Shown here: positions 36,032 through 43,247 of the stretch, one piece after another | Layout: each line of letters starts with the position of its first letter | Numbering within the stretch: the stretch's first letter is position 1 | Assembly (NCBI RefSeq): GCF_900168325.1 | Contig: NZ_FVZE01000012.1 | Location: 1-58,285, forward strand | Length of the DNA stretch: 58,285 nucleotides | Source of the DNA: Novosphingobium mathurense | GTDB lineage: Bacteria; Pseudomonadota; Alphaproteobacteria; Sphingomonadales; Sphingomonadaceae | Reading direction: 5' to 3' | Notes under the pieces: model-generated | What the model was told of the DNA's origin: nothing | The model's input: the letters and a program-made list of their open reading frames with translations, nothing else | Database searches by the model: none | Program-made: the position numbers and the translations under genes

Positions 36032-36317
36032 TCAATCCTGTAGCGGCGGCCATTGCCGGGCCGTGTGGATCACAACCAATATCCAAACCATGTCACCTAG
36101 CTACCTCGTAGACGATTCGATAGTTGCGGTGCGGCGTCAGTTCGCGTGTCCCGGCAACCGTGCCAACATGGCCGAGCATCGGGAAATCTGCCAGCTTGGC
36201 AACGGCATCACTGAATAGTTGATCAATGCGCAGGGCCGCAGCAGAATCGCGCTCTATGAGATAGTCCCAGATCGCGGTGCGATCCTGCTGGGCCTGCGGC
36301 GTCCAGATGATTTTCAC
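36032..36317 (-). pseudogene. ParE/RelE-type toxin, frameshifted by one extra base
   Basis: The frame from 36317 reads IIWTPQAQQDRTAIWDYLIERD...GTRELTPHRNYRIVYEVAR and stops after 74 residues. Removing one A in GCTAGGTGACATGG near 36103 restores G-D-M-V-W-I-L-V-V-I-H-T-A-R-Q-W-P-P, the conserved ParE C-terminal strand and tail, ending at 36032. The missing strand is part of the active fold, so the toxin is probably dead. It overlaps the antitoxin stop by four bases. Confidence 0.7.
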
Positions 36318-36580
36318 GAATGGGCGGCGCGCCGCGCGGCAAAGGCCGCTTCGACCTCTTCATTCGACTGGCCAAGTCCGTCTTGCATCGAGGCGCGGGC
36401 TACTTCAACCTTGCGCCGCAGGAAGGCGTCATGCTCGCGCTGCGCGCGTTGCTGCTGGACGAACGCGCGCATGAATTCGCGGACCACCTGCGAAGCTGAG
36501 CGATGACTGGCCTCAGCTTCGGCCATGAACTCGGCCCGCAGATCTGCTTCCAGCTTCATCGTGAACACAGCGGTTTTCAA
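36314..36580 (-). CDS. ParD-like ribbon-helix-helix antitoxin
   Basis: 88 residues: TAVFTMKLEADLRAEFMAEAEASHRSASQVVREFMRAFV forms the ribbon-helix-helix DNA-binding unit. A long charged helix follows, then the C-terminal toxin-binding region (QSNEEVEAAFAARRAAHS). It is intact although its partner toxin is broken. The upstream minus-strand promoter region contains the near-palindrome GTTGTATATACCAAC (36606-36620), a likely autoregulatory operator. Confidence 0.75.
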   Translation of the reverse strand: MKTAVFTMKLEADLRAEFMAEAEASHRSASQVVREFMRAFVQQQRAQREHDAFLRRKVEVARASMQDGLGQSNEEVEAAFAARRAAHS

Positions 36581-36804
36581 GGGAGTTTCTCCACAAGGTA
36601 CTTACGTTGTATATACCAACCACGCCGGAGCTAGGTCAAGTTGAGGGCATAGCGTGGATGGTACGCTAAACAACGCTATGGGCGAACAATCAGCGAACGC
36701 TTAGGCGACGCGGCTATCCGGTGGCAGATTGAGGGACTTGCGGCCAGCGGAGGCGGTTGCGCGATCCCAGAGGAAATCGCCGGAAAATGCAATATGCTCC
36801 CAGC

Positions 36805-37170
36805 CTACCGGAAATGCTGGGCGGCGGCATCCACGCAGATCGTGTTCCAGTAGACGATCGTCGCGATTTCCCAGAGCCGCCGGTTGATCTTGCGGTCATT
36901 GCGCACGACGATTTTGCGCCATTCCTTGCGGAATGGGCATCGGAGCGTCGGCAGGCAGATCGCGTTTGCCCGACCATTTTAGGTTACGCAGCATTTCGAT
37001 GGCAGCTAGCGCTTTCGCACTGCCCTTTCCAGCTCTGAACTGGAGCGCCTCAAGCAGGTCGGGAGCGAACTTACGCAGTGTCGCATAGCGATCGGCCGCG
37101 ACAGTCAGCGGATCAAGGCTGACGGTATCCGCGATCGTCGCCACTTCCGGCCTCGCGTTAAGGAGGGTGC
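36805..37170 (-). pseudogene. Tn3-family transposase fragment
   Basis: The frame down to 36896 reads DPLTVAADRYATLRKFAPDLLEALQFRAGKG, then IEMLRNLKWSGKRDLPADAPMPI, the linker region of Tn3 transposases. A frame change near 36925 continues EWRKIVVRNDRKINRRLWEIATIVYWN to a stop at 36805. The DDE catalytic domain and the transposon ends are absent. This is a decayed fragment of about 120 residues out of roughly 1000. Confidence 0.65.
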
Positions 37171-37649
37171 CACCCGACCGACGCGTCCAGATCCTCTACG
37201 GATCTTCGCCGGTATCAACCGCATCGGTCAACGCGTCGATCGTCCTACGAAAGATTAGCATCAGTCGCGCTCCATTCTTCGACGTGGTGGCATAGCTGCG
37301 CGCCTGGACGTTCTTCTCGCGGGCGAAGCAGCCCTCGTGCTGGACAAGATGCGCGGCGCGGGGAAGGTAGAGTAGGGCGCAATGATCCGTTCTCGGGTCG
37401 GTACGCCTTGCCGGTCGGGCGCGGGCTCAGCCGAAACTGACAGTTAGGGACCGCGCCGGCGCCGGGGCAATCAATGGTCCGGTTGCGACGACCTCGGCAT
37501 GCCCAGTTATTCGCTTCGACAGATAGACACCGTGCGCGATCTCAATGGCGACGGACGGCGCCCGGCCAGACATCACCGGCGGCCGTGGCCAGTTTCCGAA
37601 TCTACTTTTCTACGCGAAGACGGACGACGCATTGCGGGACCGGGTGGCC
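37171..37649. other. Degraded accessory DNA without an intact gene
   Basis: Nearly 480 bases between the Tn3 fragment and the outer-membrane gene. At 37280-37376 the plus strand reads ARLDVLLAGEAALVLDKMRG, weakly similar to the recombinase C-terminus (ALHY...AVARVLGKMRA). Near 37525-37610 one frame reads VRDLNGDG and another FPNLLFYAKTDDAL. Neither is enough for a call. Confidence 0.4.
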
Positions 37650-38579
37650 TTAGAAAGACTTGCGCAGGGACACGCCCGCGGAAACCGTGTTGCCGACCAA
37701 AGCACTGAAGCGCCTGGTGCCGTACAGGTCCAGTGCAAGGTTGTCGGTCAATTGCATGTTCGCGGTAGCGCCGACTTCGAACCAGCCATCAGCAACGTGC
37801 TTGCTCCCCAGCGAGCCGGGGACGAGCGACCCGGCTTCCTCGACGGGCGGTCCGAAACGCAACTGCGAGACCGCGTTACTTGTCCAGTTCCGGGATAACG
37901 ACAGGCCGATATAGTGGCGGCGGGATGCGCCGAAGGCATGATCCACGCGAACCGTTGCGGTGCCCGACCACGTCGGCTCATCGGTTTCGAGATCGACGAG
38001 GTCGATCCCGGTCGGGGCCGGGCGCAGCAGCTTGCCGTGGGCGAATGAGCCCGCAACCGTTGATGTCAGATACCAGTTCGGCGCCAGAGTGACGATGCGG
38101 CCGAAGTCGCCACCGAGGGCGTAATAATCGCTCGCAGTCGGTCCCGTGCTTTTGCGCTGGCCTGCGCTGCTGTCTATGTCGCCATAGACCTGGCGACCAT
38201 AACTGACCCAACCGTCAATCACCCAATTGTCGAAATTCCCGCCGGTCCCGATCGTTCCCACGTAATAGTTGGAGGGCAGGGCGGTGTCGGCCTGCAACAG
38301 CGTTCCATGATAGCGCATGAAACTGGCACGCACATACCCGCGGCCGACGCTGCGGGTGAGCGACAGCGCCCGGTAGCTGCCGTCAGGCCCATCGTCGAGG
38401 GTTGAGATCCCGGCCGATGCCGAAGCCGACCAGAGATGGACCGACGTGCTTTCCACGTCCGGCAAAGGCTGGACTTCGGTCTTCGCGCAAGAAGTCTCTT
38501 CGACATTACCGCAAGCCACCTCCTGTGCCCGCACGGCAAGCGGTAGCGTGGTAGCAGCGGCGGCAAGCAGGAGTTGCAC
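37650..38579 (-). CDS. Outer-membrane beta-barrel protein
   Basis: About 309 residues from GTG at 38579; a CTG at 38597 overlapping the kinase stop (CTGA) would give a better signal peptide with N-terminal R-K. The signal peptide ends AVRAQ. The rest alternates polar and hydrophobic residues with many aromatic belt residues and ends SAGVSLRKSF with the terminal Phe required for barrel assembly. It is translationally linked to the histidine kinase upstream. It may be the envelope component the kinase senses or controls. No specific family recognised. Confidence 0.65.
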   Translation of the reverse strand: MQLLLAAAATTLPLAVRAQEVACGNVEETSCAKTEVQPLPDVESTSVHLWSASASAGISTLDDGPDGSYRALSLTRSVGRGYVRASFMRYHGTLLQADTALPSNYYVGTIGTGGNFDNWVIDGWVSYGRQVYGDIDSSAGQRKSTGPTASDYYALGGDFGRIVTLAPNWYLTSTVAGSFAHGKLLRPAPTGIDLVDLETDEPTWSGTATVRVDHAFGASRRHYIGLSLSRNWTSNAVSQLRFGPPVEEAGSLVPGSLGSKHVADGWFEVGATANMQLTDNLALDLYGTRRFSALVGNTVSAGVSLRKSF

Positions 38580-38593
38580 GAACTTGCGAATGA

Positions 38594-40714
38594 TCAGGCT
38601 GCCTTGCGAAGAACGGGATTGGCGGCCACCGGCACGGATACGCGGGCGGTGAAACCGTCGGCCCCATGCGCGAAACTGACGTCGCCACCATGGGCTCGGG
38701 CGATGGAGCGGCATACGGCAAGGCCGAGGCCGCTGCCGGTGCGGCCGGACTTGCGGGCCGCTTCGCTGCGGTAAAAGGGCTCGAAAGCACGGTCGAACTC
38801 GTCCTCGGGAATGCCCGGGCCGGTGTCGACGATTTCGGCAATGGCCTCGTCGCCGGAGAGACGAACCCGCACGCGCGCGCGTTCGCCGTACTTCACCGCG
38901 TTCTCCAGCAGGTTGCCCAGCAGTCGCCTCATGCCGACCGGGTCAATCTCGACCGGGATATGGGCGTTCTGCTCGATTTCCACATCGCCGCCCACGAGCT
39001 GGGCATCGGCGACGCTGCCGGCGATCAGTTCGGCAAAGTCGAGATGTTCGCGCGGGCCAGGGGTCGAGGCGTCGCGGATGAAGGTGATGACCTGGCTGAT
39101 CATCTGCTCCATCTCGGTGACTTCCTTGAGCAAGCCTTCGCGCTGTTCGTCCGCGACGTCCTCGATACGGAAACGCAGGCGGGTGAGCGGCGTGCGCAAG
39201 TCGTGGCTGATCGCGCCGACCATGGCGGTCCTGTCGTCGACGAACGCGCGCAGGCGGTAACGCATCTGATTGAACGCATTGGCGGCGCGGCCGATTTCGG
39301 CCGGACCCGAGAGGGGCAGGATCGTAGCGGAAGGGTCGCGGCCCAGTTGTTCGGCGGCCTTGGCGAAATCGCGTAGGGGATCGACGATGCGCCGCGCGAA
39401 GAGCCAGGCGAGCGGGCTGACGATCGCGAGCGAAAGCAGGAACCAGAGCGTGACCCGCTTCTGCCAGCTGTTCGGGAACGGCTCGGCGCGCGGTGCAACG
39501 GCAAGCCAGTGTCCGTCAGGCTGGCGCGCGGCCGCCACGAAGTCCCCCTCGATGAACGGCGGCGATGCGGCATCAAACAGCGAACTGCGGGTGCGCCGGA
39601 AAGGGATCGGCTGCGGTTCGGCCGTAGCGGTGCCGGGTGTGTGCTGCTGCCGCTGCGAAGGCACTCGACTTGCGAGATCGACAGTCGGCGCGGTGGCAAG
39701 TGGGCTGGGCACTGCAGGGGCCAGGCCCGGCTCTGCGCGTGGCGCAAGTAGGCTGGTATCGGGCGCCGCAGTCGGTTTTGGTGTTGGCTGGACAGCGACT
39801 TTCGGGGTGCTGCTGCGTGGAATGGCGGTGACCGCGGGCAAAGCGTTGCCTGCCGGGGTGATTGGGCCCTTCATTCCGCCTGGTACCAACATGCGGGGTG
39901 CTGGTTGGCTTGTCGTGGGCTGACTTGCCGGGAATTGACCGCTCGGGGGCTGACTGGGGCGATTGCCCTGTCCGGCAGAGCCGGTAGCAGCGCCGCCGCC
40001 CGGGCCGGATGGGATTTGCACTGGTCCCGAAGCAGGGCCGGGGCTGCTTCCCACGGCGCCGTTTCTGGGCAGCGCTCCTCCTGGAAGGCCCTGGATGCTG
40101 CCCGATGCTGTGCTTCCCGCGGGGGGTGAGGGAAGGCGCGGCGGTGAGCCAGCGGGCATGGCGGGGCCATGAGGAATGGAACCTCCTGGCGGCATTCCGC
40201 CGGGAAAGCCACCGCCGGGCATGCCGCCTGCCGAAGGAGCGCCGCCCGGTGGGGGGCCGCCGGGGATCGACTGGGCCTGTGCCTCTTCGATCAGAAGGCC
40301 GGGAAAGATGCTGCTCTGCGCCGATTGCACAACTGCCAGCGGTGAGTGGGCATCGGGAGGCACGGCCACGCCGCCGACCGGCAATTGGGTGTAGAAGGCG
40401 AGTACGACGTCTCCGGGCTGGCGCCCCAAACGTCGTGCAAGGGCTTGGCGTGAGGATTCGGATACGAGCCAGCCCTGTCCCGAAACGTCGGGCGGACCGT
40501 CCATGCTCTTGCGTTCAAGCCGTTCGCCGGCGTCCTTGCCGGTGAGCGCCGCGGCCACTTCAACGAGGTCCCAGCGCGCTGTGGGACTTGGCGGCAGGAT
40601 GACCGTGAGCGCTAGCGTCACGAGCTGCGCGCCGATCAGGGCGCACACGATGATGGCGATCATCTGCATCGCCAGGGGCAGGCCGAACCGGCGCGGTAGG
40701 CTGGGAGGGGTCAT
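38594..40714 (-). CDS. Sensor histidine kinase with Pro/Gly-rich extracytoplasmic region
   Basis: 706 residues from ATG at 40714 (a TTG at 40744 is less likely). Order: helix near residues 10-40; a periplasmic region of about 400 residues, of which ~140-370 is Pro/Gly/Ala/Ser-rich low complexity (repeats such as GGMPGG, PPGGSIP); a second helix (LWFLLSLAIVSPLAWLF); HAMP; HisKA with phospho-acceptor His in ISHDLRTPLTRLR near residue 504; HATPase with NLLENAVKYG (N box), DTGPGIPED (G1) and GSGLGLAV (G2). All kinase motifs are intact. It is the partner of the divergent OmpR-type regulator. Confidence 0.9.
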   Translation of the reverse strand: MTPPSLPRRFGLPLAMQMIAIIVCALIGAQLVTLALTVILPPSPTARWDLVEVAAALTGKDAGERLERKSMDGPPDVSGQGWLVSESSRQALARRLGRQPGDVVLAFYTQLPVGGVAVPPDAHSPLAVVQSAQSSIFPGLLIEEAQAQSIPGGPPPGGAPSAGGMPGGGFPGGMPPGGSIPHGPAMPAGSPPRLPSPPAGSTASGSIQGLPGGALPRNGAVGSSPGPASGPVQIPSGPGGGAATGSAGQGNRPSQPPSGQFPASQPTTSQPAPRMLVPGGMKGPITPAGNALPAVTAIPRSSTPKVAVQPTPKPTAAPDTSLLAPRAEPGLAPAVPSPLATAPTVDLASRVPSQRQQHTPGTATAEPQPIPFRRTRSSLFDAASPPFIEGDFVAAARQPDGHWLAVAPRAEPFPNSWQKRVTLWFLLSLAIVSPLAWLFARRIVDPLRDFAKAAEQLGRDPSATILPLSGPAEIGRAANAFNQMRYRLRAFVDDRTAMVGAISHDLRTPLTRLRFRIEDVADEQREGLLKEVTEMEQMISQVITFIRDASTPGPREHLDFAELIAGSVADAQLVGGDVEIEQNAHIPVEIDPVGMRRLLGNLLENAVKYGERARVRVRLSGDEAIAEIVDTGPGIPEDEFDRAFEPFYRSEAARKSGRTGSGLGLAVCRSIARAHGGDVSFAHGADGFTARVSVPVAANPVLRKAA

Positions 40715-40840
40715 GGAGCGGCCATTGCCACGCCAATCGGACAATTTCGAGGCGCGATGCCTGCGGCAAGGCGATGGGGTAAACTGGATTGCGGAACGGG
40801 ACCGGGAGAGAGGGACACTTCCCTTCCGTTCCCGTTCCGC

Positions 40841-40886
40841 GTTCCCGTCGCTGCGCCTGCCTTGCGGCAGGTTGGGTGACGGGAAC
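40841..40886. repeat. Two-step inverted repeat A
   Basis: Outer arms GTTCCCGTC / GACGGGAAC and inner arms CCTGCC / GGCAGG are separated by symmetric six-base internal loops, with a TTGC apical loop. It lies 127 bases upstream of the kinase start, so it could fold in the kinase leader RNA. Confidence 0.5.
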
Positions 40887-41017
40887 GGTCACCTCGTGAA
40901 TGACATGTCTCGCGGGCAAGGACCCGCAAGGCCCGGTTTAGAACGAATCTGCCCGAGCGATGATGTCGCGCGTAAAAGTATTGCCGCGGCGGCAAGTACA
41001 ACTGAAATATTATAGTT

Positions 41018-41078
41018 CCGGGACCGTCGAATTGCAGGGCGGGTGCGACTGAATGACCTGCATGTTCGACGGTCCCGG
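41018..41078. repeat. Two-step inverted repeat B
   Basis: Perfect 14-bp outer arms CCGGGACCGTCGAA and TTCGACGGTCCCGG enclose inner arms GCAGG / CCTGC. Its architecture resembles repeat A 130 bases away, though the outer arms differ. It could be a REP-like element or a leader hairpin. Confidence 0.5.
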
Positions 41079-41260
41079 CACCGTCCGGCACCTTGGCGGT
41101 GGTGCGCTGGTCGGCGTCGCCGATCATTCCGGGCGTAAACGACTTCGCATCGGGCACGACGGGGGACGCCGAATGGAGAGCGAAGTCACCTGCCTGAAAC
41201 GACCATTGGCTGGGTGAACCTTTCATGCCGGATAAGTGGGTGAGCCAGTTTGCGCTCGGA

Positions 41261-41323
41261 TTTCAGCGAATTTGCAACGGTGTTTCAGGGCTGTCGCAAC
41301 CTGTAACCATCACTGAAATTCAG
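41261..41323. promoter_or_regulatory. Putative response-regulator sites upstream of the regulator gene
   Basis: TTTCAG at 41261 and 41283 are exactly 22 bases apart (two helix turns), and CTGAAATTCAG, a palindrome, lies at 41313-41323, 30 bases before the start. The same word recurs before the dioxygenase-like gene. Confidence 0.45.
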
Positions 41324-41352
41324 GGGGAACACAGGCTTTCTAATCCCTCGGG

Positions 41353-42114
41353 ATGATCCTAGAACAACCTGCGATGGACCTTCAGACCCGTATCCTCATC
41401 GTTGATGACGACGAGGGCATCCGTTCGTTGATCGGCGATTTTCTCGCCAAGCACGGCTATGACACGATAACGGCCGGTGAGCCGGCGGAGATGCGTGAAA
41501 TCCTCGCGCGCGAGAGCATCGACCTCATCGTCCTCGATGTGATGATGCCGCGCGAGGACGGCCTTACCGCCTTGCGCAACCTCGGCGCCGACGCGCCGCC
41601 GGTGATCATGCTCAGCGCGGTGGGCAGCGATGTCGATCGCATCGTCGGGCTGGAGATGGGCGCGGACGACTACCTCGCCAAGCCCTGCAATCCGCGAGAA
41701 CTGTTGGCGCGTATCCGCACCGTCCTGCGCCGCCGCGTGGCTGTAGGTCCGGTCGGTGAAGCCGCTGCGGACGAGGGCGATGCCAGTTCGGGAGACTGCC
41801 TGTTCTTCGCCGGTTGGCGCATGGACCTGGGCCTGCGGCTGCTGTTCGATCCCGTCGGAAAGCTCATTTCGCTTTCCGACGGGGAGTTCCGCCTGCTGAG
41901 GGCCTTTGCAGAGCATCCGCGCCGGGTTCTTACCCGCGACCAGTTGCTCGACTGGTCGCGCGGAGAGGACAGCGATCACTACGACCGGGCCATCGACGTG
42001 CAGCTCAGCCGCCTGCGCCGCAAGATATCCGATGGCGACGGCGGTTCGGAGATCATCCGTACCGTGCGCAACGAGGGGTATCTCTTCGTCCCGCCGGTTT
42101 CTGCTAACGCTTGA
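41353..42114 (+). CDS. OmpR/PhoB-family response regulator
   Basis: 253 residues; Met8 (41374, MDLQTRIL) is an equally plausible start. The receiver domain has the acidic pair in LIVDDDEGI, the phospho-acceptor Asp in DLIVLDVMMPREDG and the Lys in ADDYLAKPCNPRELLARI. The winged helix follows with GEFRLLRAFAEHPRRVLTRDQLLD and AIDVQLSRLRRKIS...IRTVRNEGYLF. It should be phosphorylated by the divergent kinase and bind tandem sites. The next two genes on this strand code for envelope proteins, making them its likely targets. Confidence 0.93.
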   Translation: MILEQPAMDLQTRILIVDDDEGIRSLIGDFLAKHGYDTITAGEPAEMREILARESIDLIVLDVMMPREDGLTALRNLGADAPPVIMLSAVGSDVDRIVGLEMGADDYLAKPCNPRELLARIRTVLRRRVAVGPVGEAAADEGDASSGDCLFFAGWRMDLGLRLLFDPVGKLISLSDGEFRLLRAFAEHPRRVLTRDQLLDWSRGEDSDHYDRAIDVQLSRLRRKISDGDGGSEIIRTVRNEGYLFVPPVSANA

Positions 42115-42171
42115 GCTGACTGCTGGCTGCGCGCGACCTCTGACGGGGTGCGGCAACCTTGCGAAATTCGC

Positions 42172-42194
42172 CTGAAATCTCGCTGAAATCTCAG
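42172..42194 (+). promoter_or_regulatory. Tandem 11-bp-spaced repeats upstream of the dioxygenase-like gene
   Basis: CTGAAATCTC occurs at 42172 and again at 42183, exactly 11 bases apart, which is the spacing OmpR-family dimers use. It lies 75-97 bases upstream of the ATG at 42269. Confidence 0.5.
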
Positions 42195-42268
42195 GGCAAC
42201 CGCCACTGTCCAGATGCATTTGCGACGCCCCGTTCCGGTCATGAGCGGATGGGCGCGCAAGAAGCACG

Positions 42269-43180
42269 ATGGAGGTTTGTTTGGAGCAGCATGGGCATGG
42301 ATTGGCGGAAGACCTCGAAGTCATCCGCAGGCAACTGATCGGGCGCCGCCGTGCGCTGGGCTTCCTGGCAAGTGCAGGGACTGCCACCCTCGTGGCCGCC
42401 TGCGGTGGGAGCGATGACAGCTCCTCCAGTTCGACCACGGGCACATCGACATCTTCGTCGAGTTCGTCGTCCAGTTCCTCTTCGACTTCGTCTTCGAACG
42501 GCAGCACCGCTTCGAGCTGCGTGGCCGATCCTACCGAGACCAATGGTCCTTATCCGGCGGACGGTACGAACACCTCCGGTGGATCGACCTCGAACGTTTT
42601 GCAGTCGAGCGGGATCGAGCGCTCGGATATCAGATCGAGTTTCATCGGCTCGACGACGACCGCCGATGGTGTCCAGCTCGATCTCGAGCTTCAGCTGGTG
42701 GATGTGAACACCGGATGCGCCCCGATTGAAGGTGCGGCCATCTACATCTGGCATTGCGATGCCGATGGGCGCTATTCACTCTATTCGAGCGTGGTGACCA
42801 CCGAGAGCTATCTGCGCGGTGTCCAGGTTACCGACTCCGATGGCAAGGTCACTTTCACAACGATCTATCCTGCGTGCTACTCGGGTCGCTGGCCGCACAT
42901 CCATTTCGAGGTGTTCCTCGATGGTCTGACTTCGGCGAGCACCGGCAGGACTGCCGACCTTATTTCGCAGATCGCCATGCCGGCTGCCAATAACACCGCG
43001 GTCTTTTCCGGCGACACGCGCTACACCTCCAGCATCGCTAACTACAACGCGATCTCGCTCTCTTCCGACAATGTGTTCGGGGACAATTCCTCGGCCCAGT
43101 TGGCTCAGATGACGCCATCGCTCTCGGGCAGCGTGACGGCCGGCTACTCAGGCACCAACGTGATCGGGATTGCCGTCTAA
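42269..43180 (+). CDS. Intradiol dioxygenase-like lipoprotein with Ser-rich linker
   Basis: 303 residues. An N-terminal R-R-R and hydrophobic FLASAGTATLVAAC give a Tat-type/lipoprotein signal with lipobox Cys near residue 45. A spacer of about 30 residues almost wholly Ser/Thr/Gly follows. The C-terminal domain shows the protocatechuate/catechol-1,2-dioxygenase fold signatures: TNGPYPADG, AIYIWHCDADGRYS and YPACYSGRWPHIHFEVF, supplying Tyr and His iron ligands. It is therefore an iron-binding, envelope-anchored member rather than a cytosolic catabolic enzyme. Its substrate is unknown. It is followed after 67 bases by the autotransporter. Confidence 0.8.
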   Translation: MEVCLEQHGHGLAEDLEVIRRQLIGRRRALGFLASAGTATLVAACGGSDDSSSSSTTGTSTSSSSSSSSSSSTSSSNGSTASSCVADPTETNGPYPADGTNTSGGSTSNVLQSSGIERSDIRSSFIGSTTTADGVQLDLELQLVDVNTGCAPIEGAAIYIWHCDADGRYSLYSSVVTTESYLRGVQVTDSDGKVTFTTIYPACYSGRWPHIHFEVFLDGLTSASTGRTADLISQIAMPAANNTAVFSGDTRYTSSIANYNAISLSSDNVFGDNSSAQLAQMTPSLSGSVTAGYSGTNVIGIAV

Positions 43181-43183
43181 TCT

Positions 43184-43201
43184 CCTCCCGATCGCGGGAG
43201 G
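43184..43201 (+). terminator. Short hairpin between dioxygenase-like gene and autotransporter
   Basis: Stem CCTCCCG / CGGGAGG with loop ATCG, three bases after the stop. It lacks a U-tract and may tune expression between the two genes. Confidence 0.35.
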
Positions 43202-43247
43202 GGCAGCCTCTCGCGCAATCATCCTTTTCGACAAGAGACCCAATTCC

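Larger units (their letters stand above)
40715..41352. other. Long divergent promoter region between kinase and regulator
   Basis: 638 bases without a gene. It contains two structured inverted repeats (40841-40886 and 41018-41078) and CTGAAA/TTTCAG words at 41002, 41261, 41283 and 41313. It therefore probably holds both promoters and binding sites for the response regulator. Confidence 0.5.

Noticed and set aside
37280..37376. Segment resembling a recombinase C-terminus (EAALVLDKMRG)
   Set aside because: Only about 20 residues, no catalytic residue; similarity to the intact recombinase tail may be chance.
37525..37610. FG-GAP-like words (VRDLNGDG, then QFPNLLFYAKTDDAL in another frame)
   Set aside because: Split over two frames, too short and without calcium-loop repetition.
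40711..41226. 171-codon minus-strand frame in the kinase-regulator intergenic region
   Set aside because: No motif; spans the two inverted repeats and runs into the kinase start, so more likely leader or promoter DNA.
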